From Mycobacterium sp. DL99 (GTDB lineage: Bacteria > Actinomycetota > Actinomycetes > Mycobacteriales > Mycobacteriaceae): a stretch of 64,000 bases of DNA. The stretch spans positions 6,039,565 to 6,103,564 of the forward strand of contig NZ_SJOM01000007.1 in the NCBI RefSeq assembly GCF_004762045.1, given 5' to 3'. The position numbers and the translations under genes were made by a program. The stretch's first letter is position 1. Each line of letters begins with the position of its first letter. Under the pieces are notes generated by a model. It was not told the origin of the DNA. It made no database searches and saw nothing but the letters and a program-made list of their open reading frames with translations. Shown here one piece after another: positions 35,177-43,061 of this stretch.

Positions 35177-35209
35177 CCGGCTGCCGTGGGCCGCTCTCAC
35201 GGCAGCCGG
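35177..35209 (+). terminator. Hairpin after amt
   Basis: Perfect 12-bp stem CCGGCTGCCGTG / CACGGCAGCCGG with a 9-base loop, 22 bp after the amt stop. It would separate amt from the glnT operon, at least partly. Confidence 0.6.
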
Positions 35210-35288
35210 TGACCGGGGTTTCCTCGGCTTGCCGATGTTTCCTACTGTGATACTTTGATTCATAACAAGAGACGAAAGTGCTGGTGCT

Positions 35289-36593
35289 ATGCCCTCCGAT
35301 CTCGCCGCCCTCGCCGAACAATCCGGTACCAAATTCATCCTCGCGCTGTTCGTCGACCTGCGCGGAAAGCCTTGCGCCAAACTGGTTCCCGTCGAATCGG
35401 TCGAGCTTCTGGCCACCGAGGGCGTCGGCTTCGCCGGCTACGCCGTCGGCGCCATGGGCCAGGAACCCAAAGACCCCGACCTGATCGCCATCCCCGATCC
35501 CGCATCGTTCACCCCGATACCGTTCATCAAAGAAGGCCTGGCCCTGGTGCACTGCGACCCCCACGTCGGCGGCGCACCGTGGCCGTACGCGCCGCGGGTC
35601 ATCCTCAAGGGCCTGATCCAGCGCGCCGCCGACGCGGGATTCGAACCCTGGGTCGGCGCCGAGGTCGAGTACTTCCTGCTGCGCCGCAACGCCGATGGCA
35701 CCCTGGCCACCGCCGACGCGGCGGACACGGCCGCCCAACCCTGTTACGACGCGCGCGGCGTCACCCGGATGTACGACCACCTCACCGCGATCTCCACCGC
35801 GATGAACAGCCTCGGCTGGTCCAACTACGCCAACGACCACGAGGACGGCAACGGGCAGTTCGAGCAGAACTTCGAGTTCTCCGACGCGCTGACCACCGCC
35901 GACCGGGTGATCACGCTGCGCTACCTGCTGTCGATGATCGCCGCCGAACGGGACATGGTGGCGACCTTCATGCCCAAACCGTTCGCCGACCGCACCGGCA
36001 GCGGGCTGCACCTGCACCTGTCACTGACCAGCGCCGGGACGCCGGTCTTCCCCGCCGACGCCGACGAGCGGGGCCTCGGCCTGTCCGAGACGGCGTACGC
36101 GTTCATCGGCGGCATCCTCGACCACGCCTGCGCGCTGCAGTCTGTGGTCGCGCCAACCGTCAACTCGTACAAGCGAACCGGTGCCATCTCGACCGCATCA
36201 GGCGCCTCGTGGGCCCCTCGCAAGCCCAGCTACGGCGGCAACGACCGCACCCACTACATCCGCGTGCCCGACAGCCAACGCATCGAATTGCGCGGCGGCG
36301 ACGGCTCGGCCAATCCCTATCTCGCCATCGCCGCGGCGCTGGGCGCCGGGCTCGACGGCGTCAAGCGCAGCCTCGACCCGGGAGCGGTGGGCGCCCAGGG
36401 ACCGGCGGCCCTGCCACCCACGCTGCTGCACGCGATCGAATCACTGGAGACCGATCCGATCGTCACCGGCGTGCTCGACGTCGCGGGCGACGGGGTTGCC
36501 TCCTACTTCGCCGGCGTCAAACGCGAGGAGTTCTTCGCCTACCACGGCACCGTCACGCCGTGGGAAATCGACCAATACCTGACGGCTTTCTAG
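35289..36593 (+). CDS. glnT: Glutamine synthetase-like ligase GlnT/GmaS
   Basis: Glutamine-synthetase fold enzyme of 434 residues, of the GlnT (type III-like) group that also contains gamma-glutamylmethylamide synthetase GmaS. Motifs: EPWVGAEVEYFLLRR, NGQFEQNFEFSDAL, GSGLHLHLSL, NSYKRTGAISTASGASWAPR, RIELRGGDGSANPYLAIAAA. It starts at ATG 35289. Three genes resembling mgsA, mgsB, mgsC (glxB, glxC, glxD in rhizobia) follow within 14 bp or with overlaps, so methylamine rather than ammonia is a serious candidate substrate. Confidence 0.85.
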   Translation: MPSDLAALAEQSGTKFILALFVDLRGKPCAKLVPVESVELLATEGVGFAGYAVGAMGQEPKDPDLIAIPDPASFTPIPFIKEGLALVHCDPHVGGAPWPYAPRVILKGLIQRAADAGFEPWVGAEVEYFLLRRNADGTLATADAADTAAQPCYDARGVTRMYDHLTAISTAMNSLGWSNYANDHEDGNGQFEQNFEFSDALTTADRVITLRYLLSMIAAERDMVATFMPKPFADRTGSGLHLHLSLTSAGTPVFPADADERGLGLSETAYAFIGGILDHACALQSVVAPTVNSYKRTGAISTASGASWAPRKPSYGGNDRTHYIRVPDSQRIELRGGDGSANPYLAIAAALGAGLDGVKRSLDPGAVGAQGPAALPPTLLHAIESLETDPIVTGVLDVAGDGVASYFAGVKREEFFAYHGTVTPWEIDQYLTAF

Positions 36594-36606
36594 AAGGGAG
36601 AACAAC

Positions 36607-37476
36607 ATGTGCGGGATCGTGGGGCTACACCTGCGCACACCGGAGCTGTACCCGCGGCTCGGCGAACTGCTCGCCGCGATGCTGGGCGAGATGTCCGACC
36701 GCGGTGCCGACTCGGCGGGAATCGCGGTCTACGGGGACCCGGAGTGGTCGCCGTACGGGCAGGGCTGCGTCTCGGTCACCGATATCGCCGAGGCACCCGA
36801 GCTGGGTCCGGATGTGGATGTGGTGCAGGTGGATTCGACCTACCTGCTGTCGGCCGACATGGACTCCGAGGAACTGCTGAGCCTGGTGCGGGCGGCTTAC
36901 CCGACCGCTTTGATCTCCGGGTTCGGCGCCGATCTGGCGGTGCTCAAAGGGGTCGGTCATCCGCGCGCCCTCACCGAGGCCTGGGGCCTGGCCAAGGCGC
37001 AGGGCTGGCAGGGCGTCGGGCATACCCGGATGGCCACCGAGTCGGCGGTGACGCCGTCGGGCTGCCATCCGTACACCGTCGGCCCCGGACAGTGCCTGGT
37101 GCACAACGGGTCTTTCGCCAACCACGCCACCATCCGCCGCGAGTTGCGCCGGGCCGGGGTGGAGTTCGACAGTGAGAACGACACCGAGGTGGGCGCCCGG
37201 TTCGTGGCCGAGCAGCTGGCCGCGGGCCGCGATGTGGCGACCGCATTAAAGGACCTCCTCGCAGCCTTTGATGGCTTCTACACCCTGCTGGTCTCCGATC
37301 ACGACTCATTCGCGGTGGTGCGTGACGCCATTGCGTGCAAGCCAGCGGTGATCGCCGAGACGGCCGACTGGGTGGCGATGGCCAGTGAGTACCGCGCGCT
37401 GGCCGGACTCCCCGGAGTCGAGCAGGCACGCATTTGGGAACCGGAACCGGAGGTCGTCTACGCATGGACACGTTAG
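36607..37476 (+). CDS. Class II glutamine amidotransferase subunit (GlxB/MgsA-like)
   Basis: A 289-residue Ntn amidotransferase with the catalytic Cys2 (MCGIVGLHL), EMSDRGADSAGIAVYG, GHTRMATESAVTPSGCHPY and VHNGSFANHATIRREL. It is a free-standing version of the glutamate synthase glutaminase domain, the size of MgsA/GlxB. It follows glnT by 13 bp with AAGGGAG before the ATG and overlaps the next gene by 13 bp. In the NMG reading it would act on gamma-glutamylmethylamide. Confidence 0.83.
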   Translation: MCGIVGLHLRTPELYPRLGELLAAMLGEMSDRGADSAGIAVYGDPEWSPYGQGCVSVTDIAEAPELGPDVDVVQVDSTYLLSADMDSEELLSLVRAAYPTALISGFGADLAVLKGVGHPRALTEAWGLAKAQGWQGVGHTRMATESAVTPSGCHPYTVGPGQCLVHNGSFANHATIRRELRRAGVEFDSENDTEVGARFVAEQLAAGRDVATALKDLLAAFDGFYTLLVSDHDSFAVVRDAIACKPAVIAETADWVAMASEYRALAGLPGVEQARIWEPEPEVVYAWTR

Positions 37477-38150
37477 TTGGGTTTGACCTGCGCACAACAC
37501 CATTGCGTGAGGTCAACGCCGCATTGCATCGGCCGGGTGTCGAGGGTGACTACGTCATCGCGCACCCCGACGGCGCACACAATGTGGCCGTCGGCCTCAA
37601 CGCCGCGTTGCGGGTGACGGTCGAAGGCCACGTCGGCTACTACGCCGCCGGGATGAACCAGCTCGCCGAGGTCACGATCAACGGCAACGCCGGGACCGGG
37701 GTGGCCGAGAACATGATGAGCGGCACGGTCCGCGTCACCGGAAATGCCTCACAGTCCGCGGGTGCGACGGCGCACGGCGGGCTGCTGGTCATCGAGGGAG
37801 ACGCCGCTGCGCGGTGCGGCATCTCGATGAAAGGCGTGGACATCGTGGTGGGCGGCAGCATCGGCCACATGAGCGCGTTCATGGCCCAGGCCGGCCGGCT
37901 CGTAGTGCGCGGCGACGCCGGAGAGGCGCTGGGCGATTCGATCTATGAGGCCCGCATCTACGTGCGCGGCGAGGTGGCTTCCCTGGGCGCCGACTGCATC
38001 GCCAAACCGATGCGTGCCGAGCACCATGCCGAACTCGCGGAGTTGTTGGCAGCCAGTGGCTTCAGCGACGACGACACCGCGGGCTATACCCGTTACGGCT
38101 CAGCCCGGAACCTCTACCACTTCCACGTCGACAATGCGAGTGAGTACTGA
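37464..38150 (+). CDS. GXGXG-repeat glutamate synthase domain protein (GlxC/MgsB-like)
   Basis: A 228-residue right-handed beta-helix protein like the C-terminal GXGXG domain of glutamate synthase alpha subunit and FwdC. Repeating G-x-A/G-G units are plain: VEGHVGYYAAG, INGNAGTGVAENM, VTGNASQSAG, IEGDAAARCGISM, VRGDAGEALGDS, VRGEVASLGADC. ATG 37464 overlaps the amidotransferase gene and its stop overlaps the next start (TGATG). It should dock the other two subunits. Confidence 0.83.
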   Translation: MDTLVGFDLRTTPLREVNAALHRPGVEGDYVIAHPDGAHNVAVGLNAALRVTVEGHVGYYAAGMNQLAEVTINGNAGTGVAENMMSGTVRVTGNASQSAGATAHGGLLVIEGDAAARCGISMKGVDIVVGGSIGHMSAFMAQAGRLVVRGDAGEALGDSIYEARIYVRGEVASLGADCIAKPMRAEHHAELAELLAASGFSDDDTAGYTRYGSARNLYHFHVDNASEY

Positions 38151-39442
38151 TGCGCGAATCCGCCACCTTCGATCGATCCACGATCGCCGACATCCAGCGC
38201 GCCGCCGAGACCGGCATCTACGACATCCGCGGTTGGGGTGCCAAGCGACGGCTGCCGCATTTTGACGACCTGCTGTTCCTGGGTGCGTCGATGTCGCGCT
38301 ACCCGCTGGAGGGCTACCGGGAACGCTGCGGCACCGACGTGATCCTCGGCAACCGGCACGCCAAACATCCTCTGCACCTGGATATCCCGGTCACCATCGC
38401 GGGCATGAGCTTCGGCGCGCTGTCCGGGCCGGCCAAGGAGGCCCTGGGCCGTGGGGCCAGCGAGGCGGGCACGTCGACCACCACCGGCGACGGCGGCATG
38501 ACGCCTGAGGAGCGCGGGCAGAGCAAGCACCTGGTGTACCAGTACCTGCCGTCGCGCTACGGGATGAACCCCGACGACCTGCGCAAGGCCGACGCCATCG
38601 AGGTGGTGCTGGGCCAAGGCGCCAAGCCCGGCGGCGGCGGAATGCTGTTGGGGCAGAAGATCTCCCCGCGGGTGGCCCAGATGCGCACCCTGCCCGAGGG
38701 CATCGACCAGCGCAGTGCGTGCCGGCACCCGGACTGGACCGGTCCCGACGATCTCACCATCAAGATCAATGAGCTGCGGGAGATCACGGACTGGGAGAAA
38801 CCCATCTACGTCAAGGTCGGGGCCACCCGCACCTATTACGACGTGAAGCTGGCCGTACACGCCGGGGCCGATGTGGTGGTGGTCGACGGCATGCAGGGCG
38901 GCACCGCCGCCACCCAGGAGGTGTTCATCGAACACGTCGGCATCCCGACCCTGGCCGCGGTGCCGCAGGCGGTGCAGGCCCTGCAGGAACTGGGGGTCCA
39001 TCGCCAAGTTCAATTGATCGTGAGCGGCGGCATCCGCTCGGGCGCCGACGTGGCCAAGGCACTGGCGCTGGGCGCCGACGCGGTCGCGATCGGCACCGCC
39101 GCACTGATCGCGTTGGGTGACAACCACCCCCGCTACGCCGCCGAGTACGAGAAGCTCGACAGCGCGGCCGGTTTCTACGACGACTTCCAGGACGGACGCG
39201 ATCCGGCCGGTATCACCACCCAGGACCCGGAGCTGGCCGCCCGGTTCGACCCGGTCGAGGGCGGCCGACGGTTGGCCAACTACCTGCGCGTGCTGACCAT
39301 GGAAGCCCAGACCATCGCCCGGGCCTGCGGCAAGGCCCACGTGTGCCACCTGGAGCCCGAGGACTTGGTGGCAGTGACCATCGAGGCGGCGGCGATGGCC
39401 CGGGTTCCGCTGGCGGGCACGAACTGGATTCCGGGCTCGTGA
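38150..39442 (+). CDS. FMN-binding glutamate synthase domain protein (GlxD/MgsC-like)
   Basis: A 430-residue FMN TIM-barrel like the central domain of glutamate synthase (IAGMSFGALSGPAKEALGRG, TSTTTGDGGMTPEE, GQGAKPGGGGMLLGQKIS, DGMQGGTAATQEVF, VSGGIRSGADVAKALALGAD). The family forms glutamate or, in MgsABC, N-methylglutamate from the ammonia- or methylamine-derived intermediate and 2-oxoglutarate. Starts by TGATG overlap and ends by GTGA overlap with the FAD enzyme. Confidence 0.85.
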   Translation: MRESATFDRSTIADIQRAAETGIYDIRGWGAKRRLPHFDDLLFLGASMSRYPLEGYRERCGTDVILGNRHAKHPLHLDIPVTIAGMSFGALSGPAKEALGRGASEAGTSTTTGDGGMTPEERGQSKHLVYQYLPSRYGMNPDDLRKADAIEVVLGQGAKPGGGGMLLGQKISPRVAQMRTLPEGIDQRSACRHPDWTGPDDLTIKINELREITDWEKPIYVKVGATRTYYDVKLAVHAGADVVVVDGMQGGTAATQEVFIEHVGIPTLAAVPQAVQALQELGVHRQVQLIVSGGIRSGADVAKALALGADAVAIGTAALIALGDNHPRYAAEYEKLDSAAGFYDDFQDGRDPAGITTQDPELAARFDPVEGGRRLANYLRVLTMEAQTIARACGKAHVCHLEPEDLVAVTIEAAAMARVPLAGTNWIPGS

Positions 39443-40623
39443 GTACCGCAGATGTGGTCATCGTCGGTGGCGGCCTGGAGGGCGCGGCGGCGGCCTGGGC
39501 ATTGAGCCAACGCGGCGTCACCGATGTGACTGTCCTGGAGCGCAATACCGTCGGCTCCGGGATGACCGGGAAATCCAGCGGGATCGTGCGCTGCCACTAC
39601 GGGGTCAGCTCGCTGGCCGCCATGGCCACCGTCGGCCTCGAGGTGTTCGAGAAAGCCGAACAGTATTTCGGGACCGACATCGGATTTCGGCAGACCGGCT
39701 ATGTCGTCGGCGTCGGGGAACCCAACGTCGACAATCTGCGCAAGAGCCTTGCCGCCCAACGCGAGGTCGGGGTGCAGACCGAGGAGATCGACGCCTCCGA
39801 GGTGGCCGAGCTGTGGCCGTGGGCCGATCTGGAACCGTTCGCGGCCTTCGGCTGGGAGGAGCGCGGCGGATACGGTGACGCCTACCAGACCGCACAGGCG
39901 TTCGCCGTGACGGCTCGGGCAGCCGGGGTGCGAATCCGCCAGGGCGCCAACGTCACCGGGCTGGTGCTCGACGGGGGTCGGGCCACCGGCGTCGAACTGG
40001 CCGACGGCACAAGGGTTTCGGCGGGCACCGTCGTCGTGGCCACCGGCGCATGGACCCGGCCGTTCCTGGCCCCCTATGGCGTCGACGTGCCGATCAGGGT
40101 GGTTCGGGAGCAGATCGTCACCATCTCGCCCGGGGTGCCGATCGGAGCAGTCCCGGTGTTCTCCGATCTGGTGTCGCTGCAGTACGTCCGGCCCGAGCTG
40201 GGTGGGGAGATCCTGTTCGGCAACAGCGACCTGGCGCACTGTGAGCTCGCCGACCCGGACGACTACCTGAACCGGGCCACCGACGACTTCATCGAACTGA
40301 CCGTCGACAAGGTCGGCACCCGATTTCCAGGCTTCCCCGACGCGGCGATCACCGGCAGCTACGCCGGCTGCTACGACGTCACGCCGGACTGGAACCCCGT
40401 CATCTCCGCGACCGGTATCGACGGCCTGCTGGTGGCGGCCGGATTCAGCGGGCACGGCTTCAAGATCGCGCCGGCGGTCGGCAGGCTGGTCGCCGACCTT
40501 GTGATCGAGGGGCGCAGCTGCGACCCGCGGATACCCGAGTCGGATTTCCTCCTCGCCCGGTTCGCAGAGGACAATTTGCTCAAGAGCCGGTACCCGTACG
40601 TCGGGGCTGGGGAGATGCGATAG
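39439..40623 (+). CDS. FAD-dependent oxidoreductase, sarcosine oxidase beta/DAO-like
   Basis: A 394-residue DAO-fold flavoprotein: nucleotide motif ADVVIVGGGLEGAAAAWALS, flavin-side SGMTGKSSGIVRCHYG, VVVATGAWTRPFLAPYGV, and the C-terminal substrate/flavin block LLVAAGFSGHGFKIAPAVGR. The group includes sarcosine oxidase beta and the MgdA-like subunit of N-methylglutamate dehydrogenase. No genes for the other three dehydrogenase subunits are seen, so it may be a one-subunit oxidase of N-methylglutamate or another N-methyl amino acid. GTGA overlap with the previous gene. Confidence 0.82.
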   Translation: MSTADVVIVGGGLEGAAAAWALSQRGVTDVTVLERNTVGSGMTGKSSGIVRCHYGVSSLAAMATVGLEVFEKAEQYFGTDIGFRQTGYVVGVGEPNVDNLRKSLAAQREVGVQTEEIDASEVAELWPWADLEPFAAFGWEERGGYGDAYQTAQAFAVTARAAGVRIRQGANVTGLVLDGGRATGVELADGTRVSAGTVVVATGAWTRPFLAPYGVDVPIRVVREQIVTISPGVPIGAVPVFSDLVSLQYVRPELGGEILFGNSDLAHCELADPDDYLNRATDDFIELTVDKVGTRFPGFPDAAITGSYAGCYDVTPDWNPVISATGIDGLLVAAGFSGHGFKIAPAVGRLVADLVIEGRSCDPRIPESDFLLARFAEDNLLKSRYPYVGAGEMR

Positions 40624-40639
40624 ACCGGGGGCGTACAAG

Positions 40640-41284
40640 TTGAGTGACGTCCCGCTGCTGCGCAACACCGGCACAGCTCGCGACCGCGATCCGAACGAAC
40701 CGGTCGAGGAACTGGAATTCGAGGCGGCGATCGGACGCAACGTCCGTCAACTGCGCCAGCAGCACGGGCTCACCGTCGCCGACATGGCCGCCCGGGTGGG
40801 CATCTCCAAGGCGATGCTGTCCAAGATCGAGAACGCCCAGACCTCATGCAGCCTGTCCACCCTGGCGCTGCTCGCCAAGGGTCTCGACGTTCCGGTGACC
40901 AGTCTGTTCCGCGGGGCCGACGTCGAACGTCCGGCGGCATTCGTCAAGGCCGGCACCGGCCCGGAGATCGTGCGCAACGGCACCAAGCAGGGTCACGAAT
41001 ACCAACTGCTCAGCTCCCTGCGCGGGGAGCACAAGCGCCTGGAATGTCTGTACGTCACGCTGACCGAGAAGAGTCAGACGTACCCGCTGTTCCAACATCC
41101 CGGCACCGAGTTCATCTACATGCTCGAAGGCGTCATGGACTACAGCCACAGCCGCTCGGTGTATCGGCTGCAGCCGGGCGATTCCCTGCAGATCGACGGG
41201 GAAGGCGCTCACGGACCCGTTGACCTGATCGAACTGCCGATCCGGTTCCTGTCGGTGATCGCCTTCCCCGATTCGCAGGTGTGA
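40640..41284 (+). CDS. XRE-cupin transcriptional regulator
   Basis: A 214-residue regulator with an N-terminal helix-turn-helix (IGRNVRQLRQQHGLTVADMA, ARVGISKAMLSKIENAQT) and a C-terminal cupin sensor (HPGTEFIYMLEGVMDY, YRLQPGDSLQIDGEGAHGP). It starts at TTG 40640, 16 bp behind the FAD enzyme, so it is probably the last gene of the cluster and its specific regulator. Confidence 0.87.
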   Translation: MSDVPLLRNTGTARDRDPNEPVEELEFEAAIGRNVRQLRQQHGLTVADMAARVGISKAMLSKIENAQTSCSLSTLALLAKGLDVPVTSLFRGADVERPAAFVKAGTGPEIVRNGTKQGHEYQLLSSLRGEHKRLECLYVTLTEKSQTYPLFQHPGTEFIYMLEGVMDYSHSRSVYRLQPGDSLQIDGEGAHGPVDLIELPIRFLSVIAFPDSQV

Positions 41285-41297
41285 ACCACCGCTTCGG

Positions 41298-41516
41298 TCA
41301 CTGCTCGTACAGGCTGATGATCCGCTGCGGGCCGTGGTGGTTGTGCCAACCGGGCTTCATGCCGGGAGCCGGCGTCGCGTAGGTGTCGGGGCTGTACAGG
41401 TTGCCCGAGCCGGACGGATCCTGAGCGGCAGCCGTGCCGGCCAGGCCCAGCGCGACGGCGCCGAGGATGCCTGCGGACAGGACGGGCAGTGCCAGAGCCT
41501 TGGTGAAGTTCGCCAT
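41298..41516 (-). CDS. Small secreted protein, unknown function
   Basis: A 72-residue product with a Sec signal (MANFTKALALPVLSAGILGA, then VALGLAGTAAAQ) and a mature part of about 40 residues rich in P, G, Y and H (GKPGW-like MKPGWHNHHGPQ). GAAGGATT precedes the ATG at 41516. It converges on the XRE regulator. No family recognised. Confidence 0.6.
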   Translation of the reverse strand: MANFTKALALPVLSAGILGAVALGLAGTAAAQDPSGSGNLYSPDTYATPAPGMKPGWHNHHGPQRIISLYEQ

Positions 41517-41684
41517 TGTCGTGAATCCTTCTGTCTCAGTTGGGTTTTGGTTTTCAGTTGCGGCTTGTTCGGCCACTGAGACAAGAGTGCGGCCTGGACG
41601 GCTCTGGGTCTGTCGGGCGATCGGGCGGTGACGTGGGTGAAGTTGCGTTCCCCCGATCGGGGGAAGTGCAGGTCAGCTCACCGC

Positions 41685-41721
41685 GTGCAGCGGGTGCTCC
41701 TTGTCGGACGCCGCCACGGGC
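41685..41721 (+). repeat. Partial duplicate of the leuA leader-peptide coding sequence
   Basis: About 37 bp starting GTGCAGCGGGTGCTCCTT match the leuL sequence at 42948-42984 with two differences, one changing the third Leu codon CTC to GTC. After that the copies diverge with indels, and this frame has no early stop. It lies about 70 bp before the lytic transglycosylase start. Confidence 0.6.
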
Positions 41722-41790
41722 CTCTGACCGGCGATGGGGCCCGGTGTGTCGGGAGTTGGCAGGCAGCGGCGCGGGTGTCACTGTTGTGCT

Positions 41791-42852
41791 ATGCGCCACC
41801 GTGCCCGTCGAGCGGTCCGCGACGCCTCCACCTGCCTCGCCGTGATCGTTCGGATGGCGTTGACCAGCGCGGTCGCCGTCGCGCCCAGCCTGGTCGGCCT
41901 GGCCCAGGAGAACCGGGTACGGCCGGTGGCCGCGGTCCTGCCGTTGCCCGACCTCGCCGGCTCACCCTGGGCGGCGACGCCGTCGGCGCGTCCAACCGCC
42001 GCGGCGCCGGCTACGACGGGGCCACCGCCACCCCCGGAGGTTCAGGCACCGGGCGCGGTGCACATCCCCGCGATCGCACTGGCGGCCTACCAGAACGCGG
42101 ACGCCATGATGGCGCAGAGCCAACCCGACTGCGGTGTGACCTGGAACCTGCTCGCCGGGATCGGGTACGTCGAGTCCACGCATGCGTTCGGCGGCGCCGC
42201 CGACGAACGCGGTGACCCCGTCAGTCCCATTTATGGCCCCACCCTCGACGGCTCACTGCCGGGCAACGAGATCATCGTCGCCAGCAGCTTTGGTGGCACG
42301 ACCTACGCCCGCGCGCTGGGGCCCATGCAGTTCCTGCCGAGCACGTGGCTGCTGCACGGCGCCGACGGCGACGGCGACGGTCGGGCCGATCCGCACAACC
42401 TGTTCGATGCCACCCTGGCCGCGGCCCGCTACCTCTGCAGCGATGGTGCGGACCTGCGCGACCAGGCGCAGCAGACCACCGCGGTGCTGCGCTACAACCA
42501 CTCCATGGCCTACGTCGCCAACGTGCTGGGCTGGGCGCGGGCCTACGCCACCGGTGTGGCTCCGGTGAACCTGCCGCCGCTCACCGCGCCGCAGCCGCCG
42601 AGCGTCGCTGTTCGCGCGGTCGGCCCCGCCGCATCGGCCGTCGGGTCGGCTGAAACCGCCACGCCGGACAAGACCGTGCGTCGAGACGACGCCGGGGAGA
42701 CCGGTTCAGCGACCCCCCGGCCGGGATCTTCGGTGCCGCACTCGGGCTCCACCAACACGAGCACGAGCACGACGAGCGGGTCCCGGCACAGCACTGGCGC
42801 CGCCACACCCAGGGTCAAGTTCGGCAACGGCCGTTCCGGCGGTGCGCGCTGA
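41791..42852 (+). CDS. Secreted lytic transglycosylase-like protein
   Basis: A 353-residue exported protein with a signal peptide (MRHRARRAVRDASTCLAVIV), a Pro/Ala-rich linker to about residue 85, and an SLT/MltB-type peptidoglycan lytic domain: catalytic glutamate in LAGIGYVESTHAFGG, GPMQFLPSTWLLHGADGDGD, AAARYLCSDGADL, AVLRYNHSMAYVANVL. The C-terminal 100 residues are low-complexity (P, S, T, G). ATG 41791 is chosen as it opens the signal peptide. The upstream leuL-like duplicate may lie in its leader. Confidence 0.83.
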   Translation: MRHRARRAVRDASTCLAVIVRMALTSAVAVAPSLVGLAQENRVRPVAAVLPLPDLAGSPWAATPSARPTAAAPATTGPPPPPEVQAPGAVHIPAIALAAYQNADAMMAQSQPDCGVTWNLLAGIGYVESTHAFGGAADERGDPVSPIYGPTLDGSLPGNEIIVASSFGGTTYARALGPMQFLPSTWLLHGADGDGDGRADPHNLFDATLAAARYLCSDGADLRDQAQQTTAVLRYNHSMAYVANVLGWARAYATGVAPVNLPPLTAPQPPSVAVRAVGPAASAVGSAETATPDKTVRRDDAGETGSATPRPGSSVPHSGSTNTSTSTTSGSRHSTGAATPRVKFGNGRSGGAR

Positions 42853-42947
42853 CGCCGCGGCCCCGACCGATTCTCGGCATAACGGCAGGGCCGCTGGCAT
42901 CTGGCAGCATTTTGGCCAACCAATCCCCCGGGCGTACAGTTGAGCGC

Positions 42948-42989
42948 GTGCAGCGGGTGCTCCTTCTCGGACGCCGCGACGGGGTCTGA
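42948..42989 (+). CDS. leuL: leuA leader peptide (leuL)
   Basis: A 13-residue frame VQRVLLLGRRDGV from GTG 42948 with three consecutive leucine codons, 72 bp before leuA. A -10-like TACAGT (42935-42940) lies 7 bp upstream, so the transcript could be leaderless at the GTG. Leader peptides with a Leu run that control leuA by ribosome-mediated attenuation are known in actinobacteria. A hairpin region follows. Confidence 0.7.
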   Translation: MQRVLLLGRRDGV

Positions 42990-42992
42990 TCA

Positions 42993-43031
42993 GACCGGCT
43001 TCCTGTCGCGGGTTTTTGCGATGCGCCGGTC
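42993..43031 (+). promoter_or_regulatory. leuA attenuator hairpin
   Basis: GACCGGC (42993-42999) pairs with GCCGGTC (43025-43031) starting 3 bp after the leader stop codon, with a T-rich stretch (GGGTTTTTGCG) in the loop. This fits an attenuation switch read by ribosome position on the Leu codons. The competing antiterminator was not resolved. Confidence 0.5.
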
Positions 43032-43061
43032 GGGTCCCCTTTCAACTCCCGGAGCAAAAAC

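Noticed and set aside
33776..35416. A 546-codon minus-strand open frame across amt
   Set aside because: Antisense shadow rich in D, H, G and R; no recognisable domain, and amt is certain.
41628..42215. Plus-strand frame running through the leuL-like copy into the transglycosylase
   Set aside because: It overlaps the transglycosylase in another frame and its composition is shadow-like; only the leader-like start is of interest.
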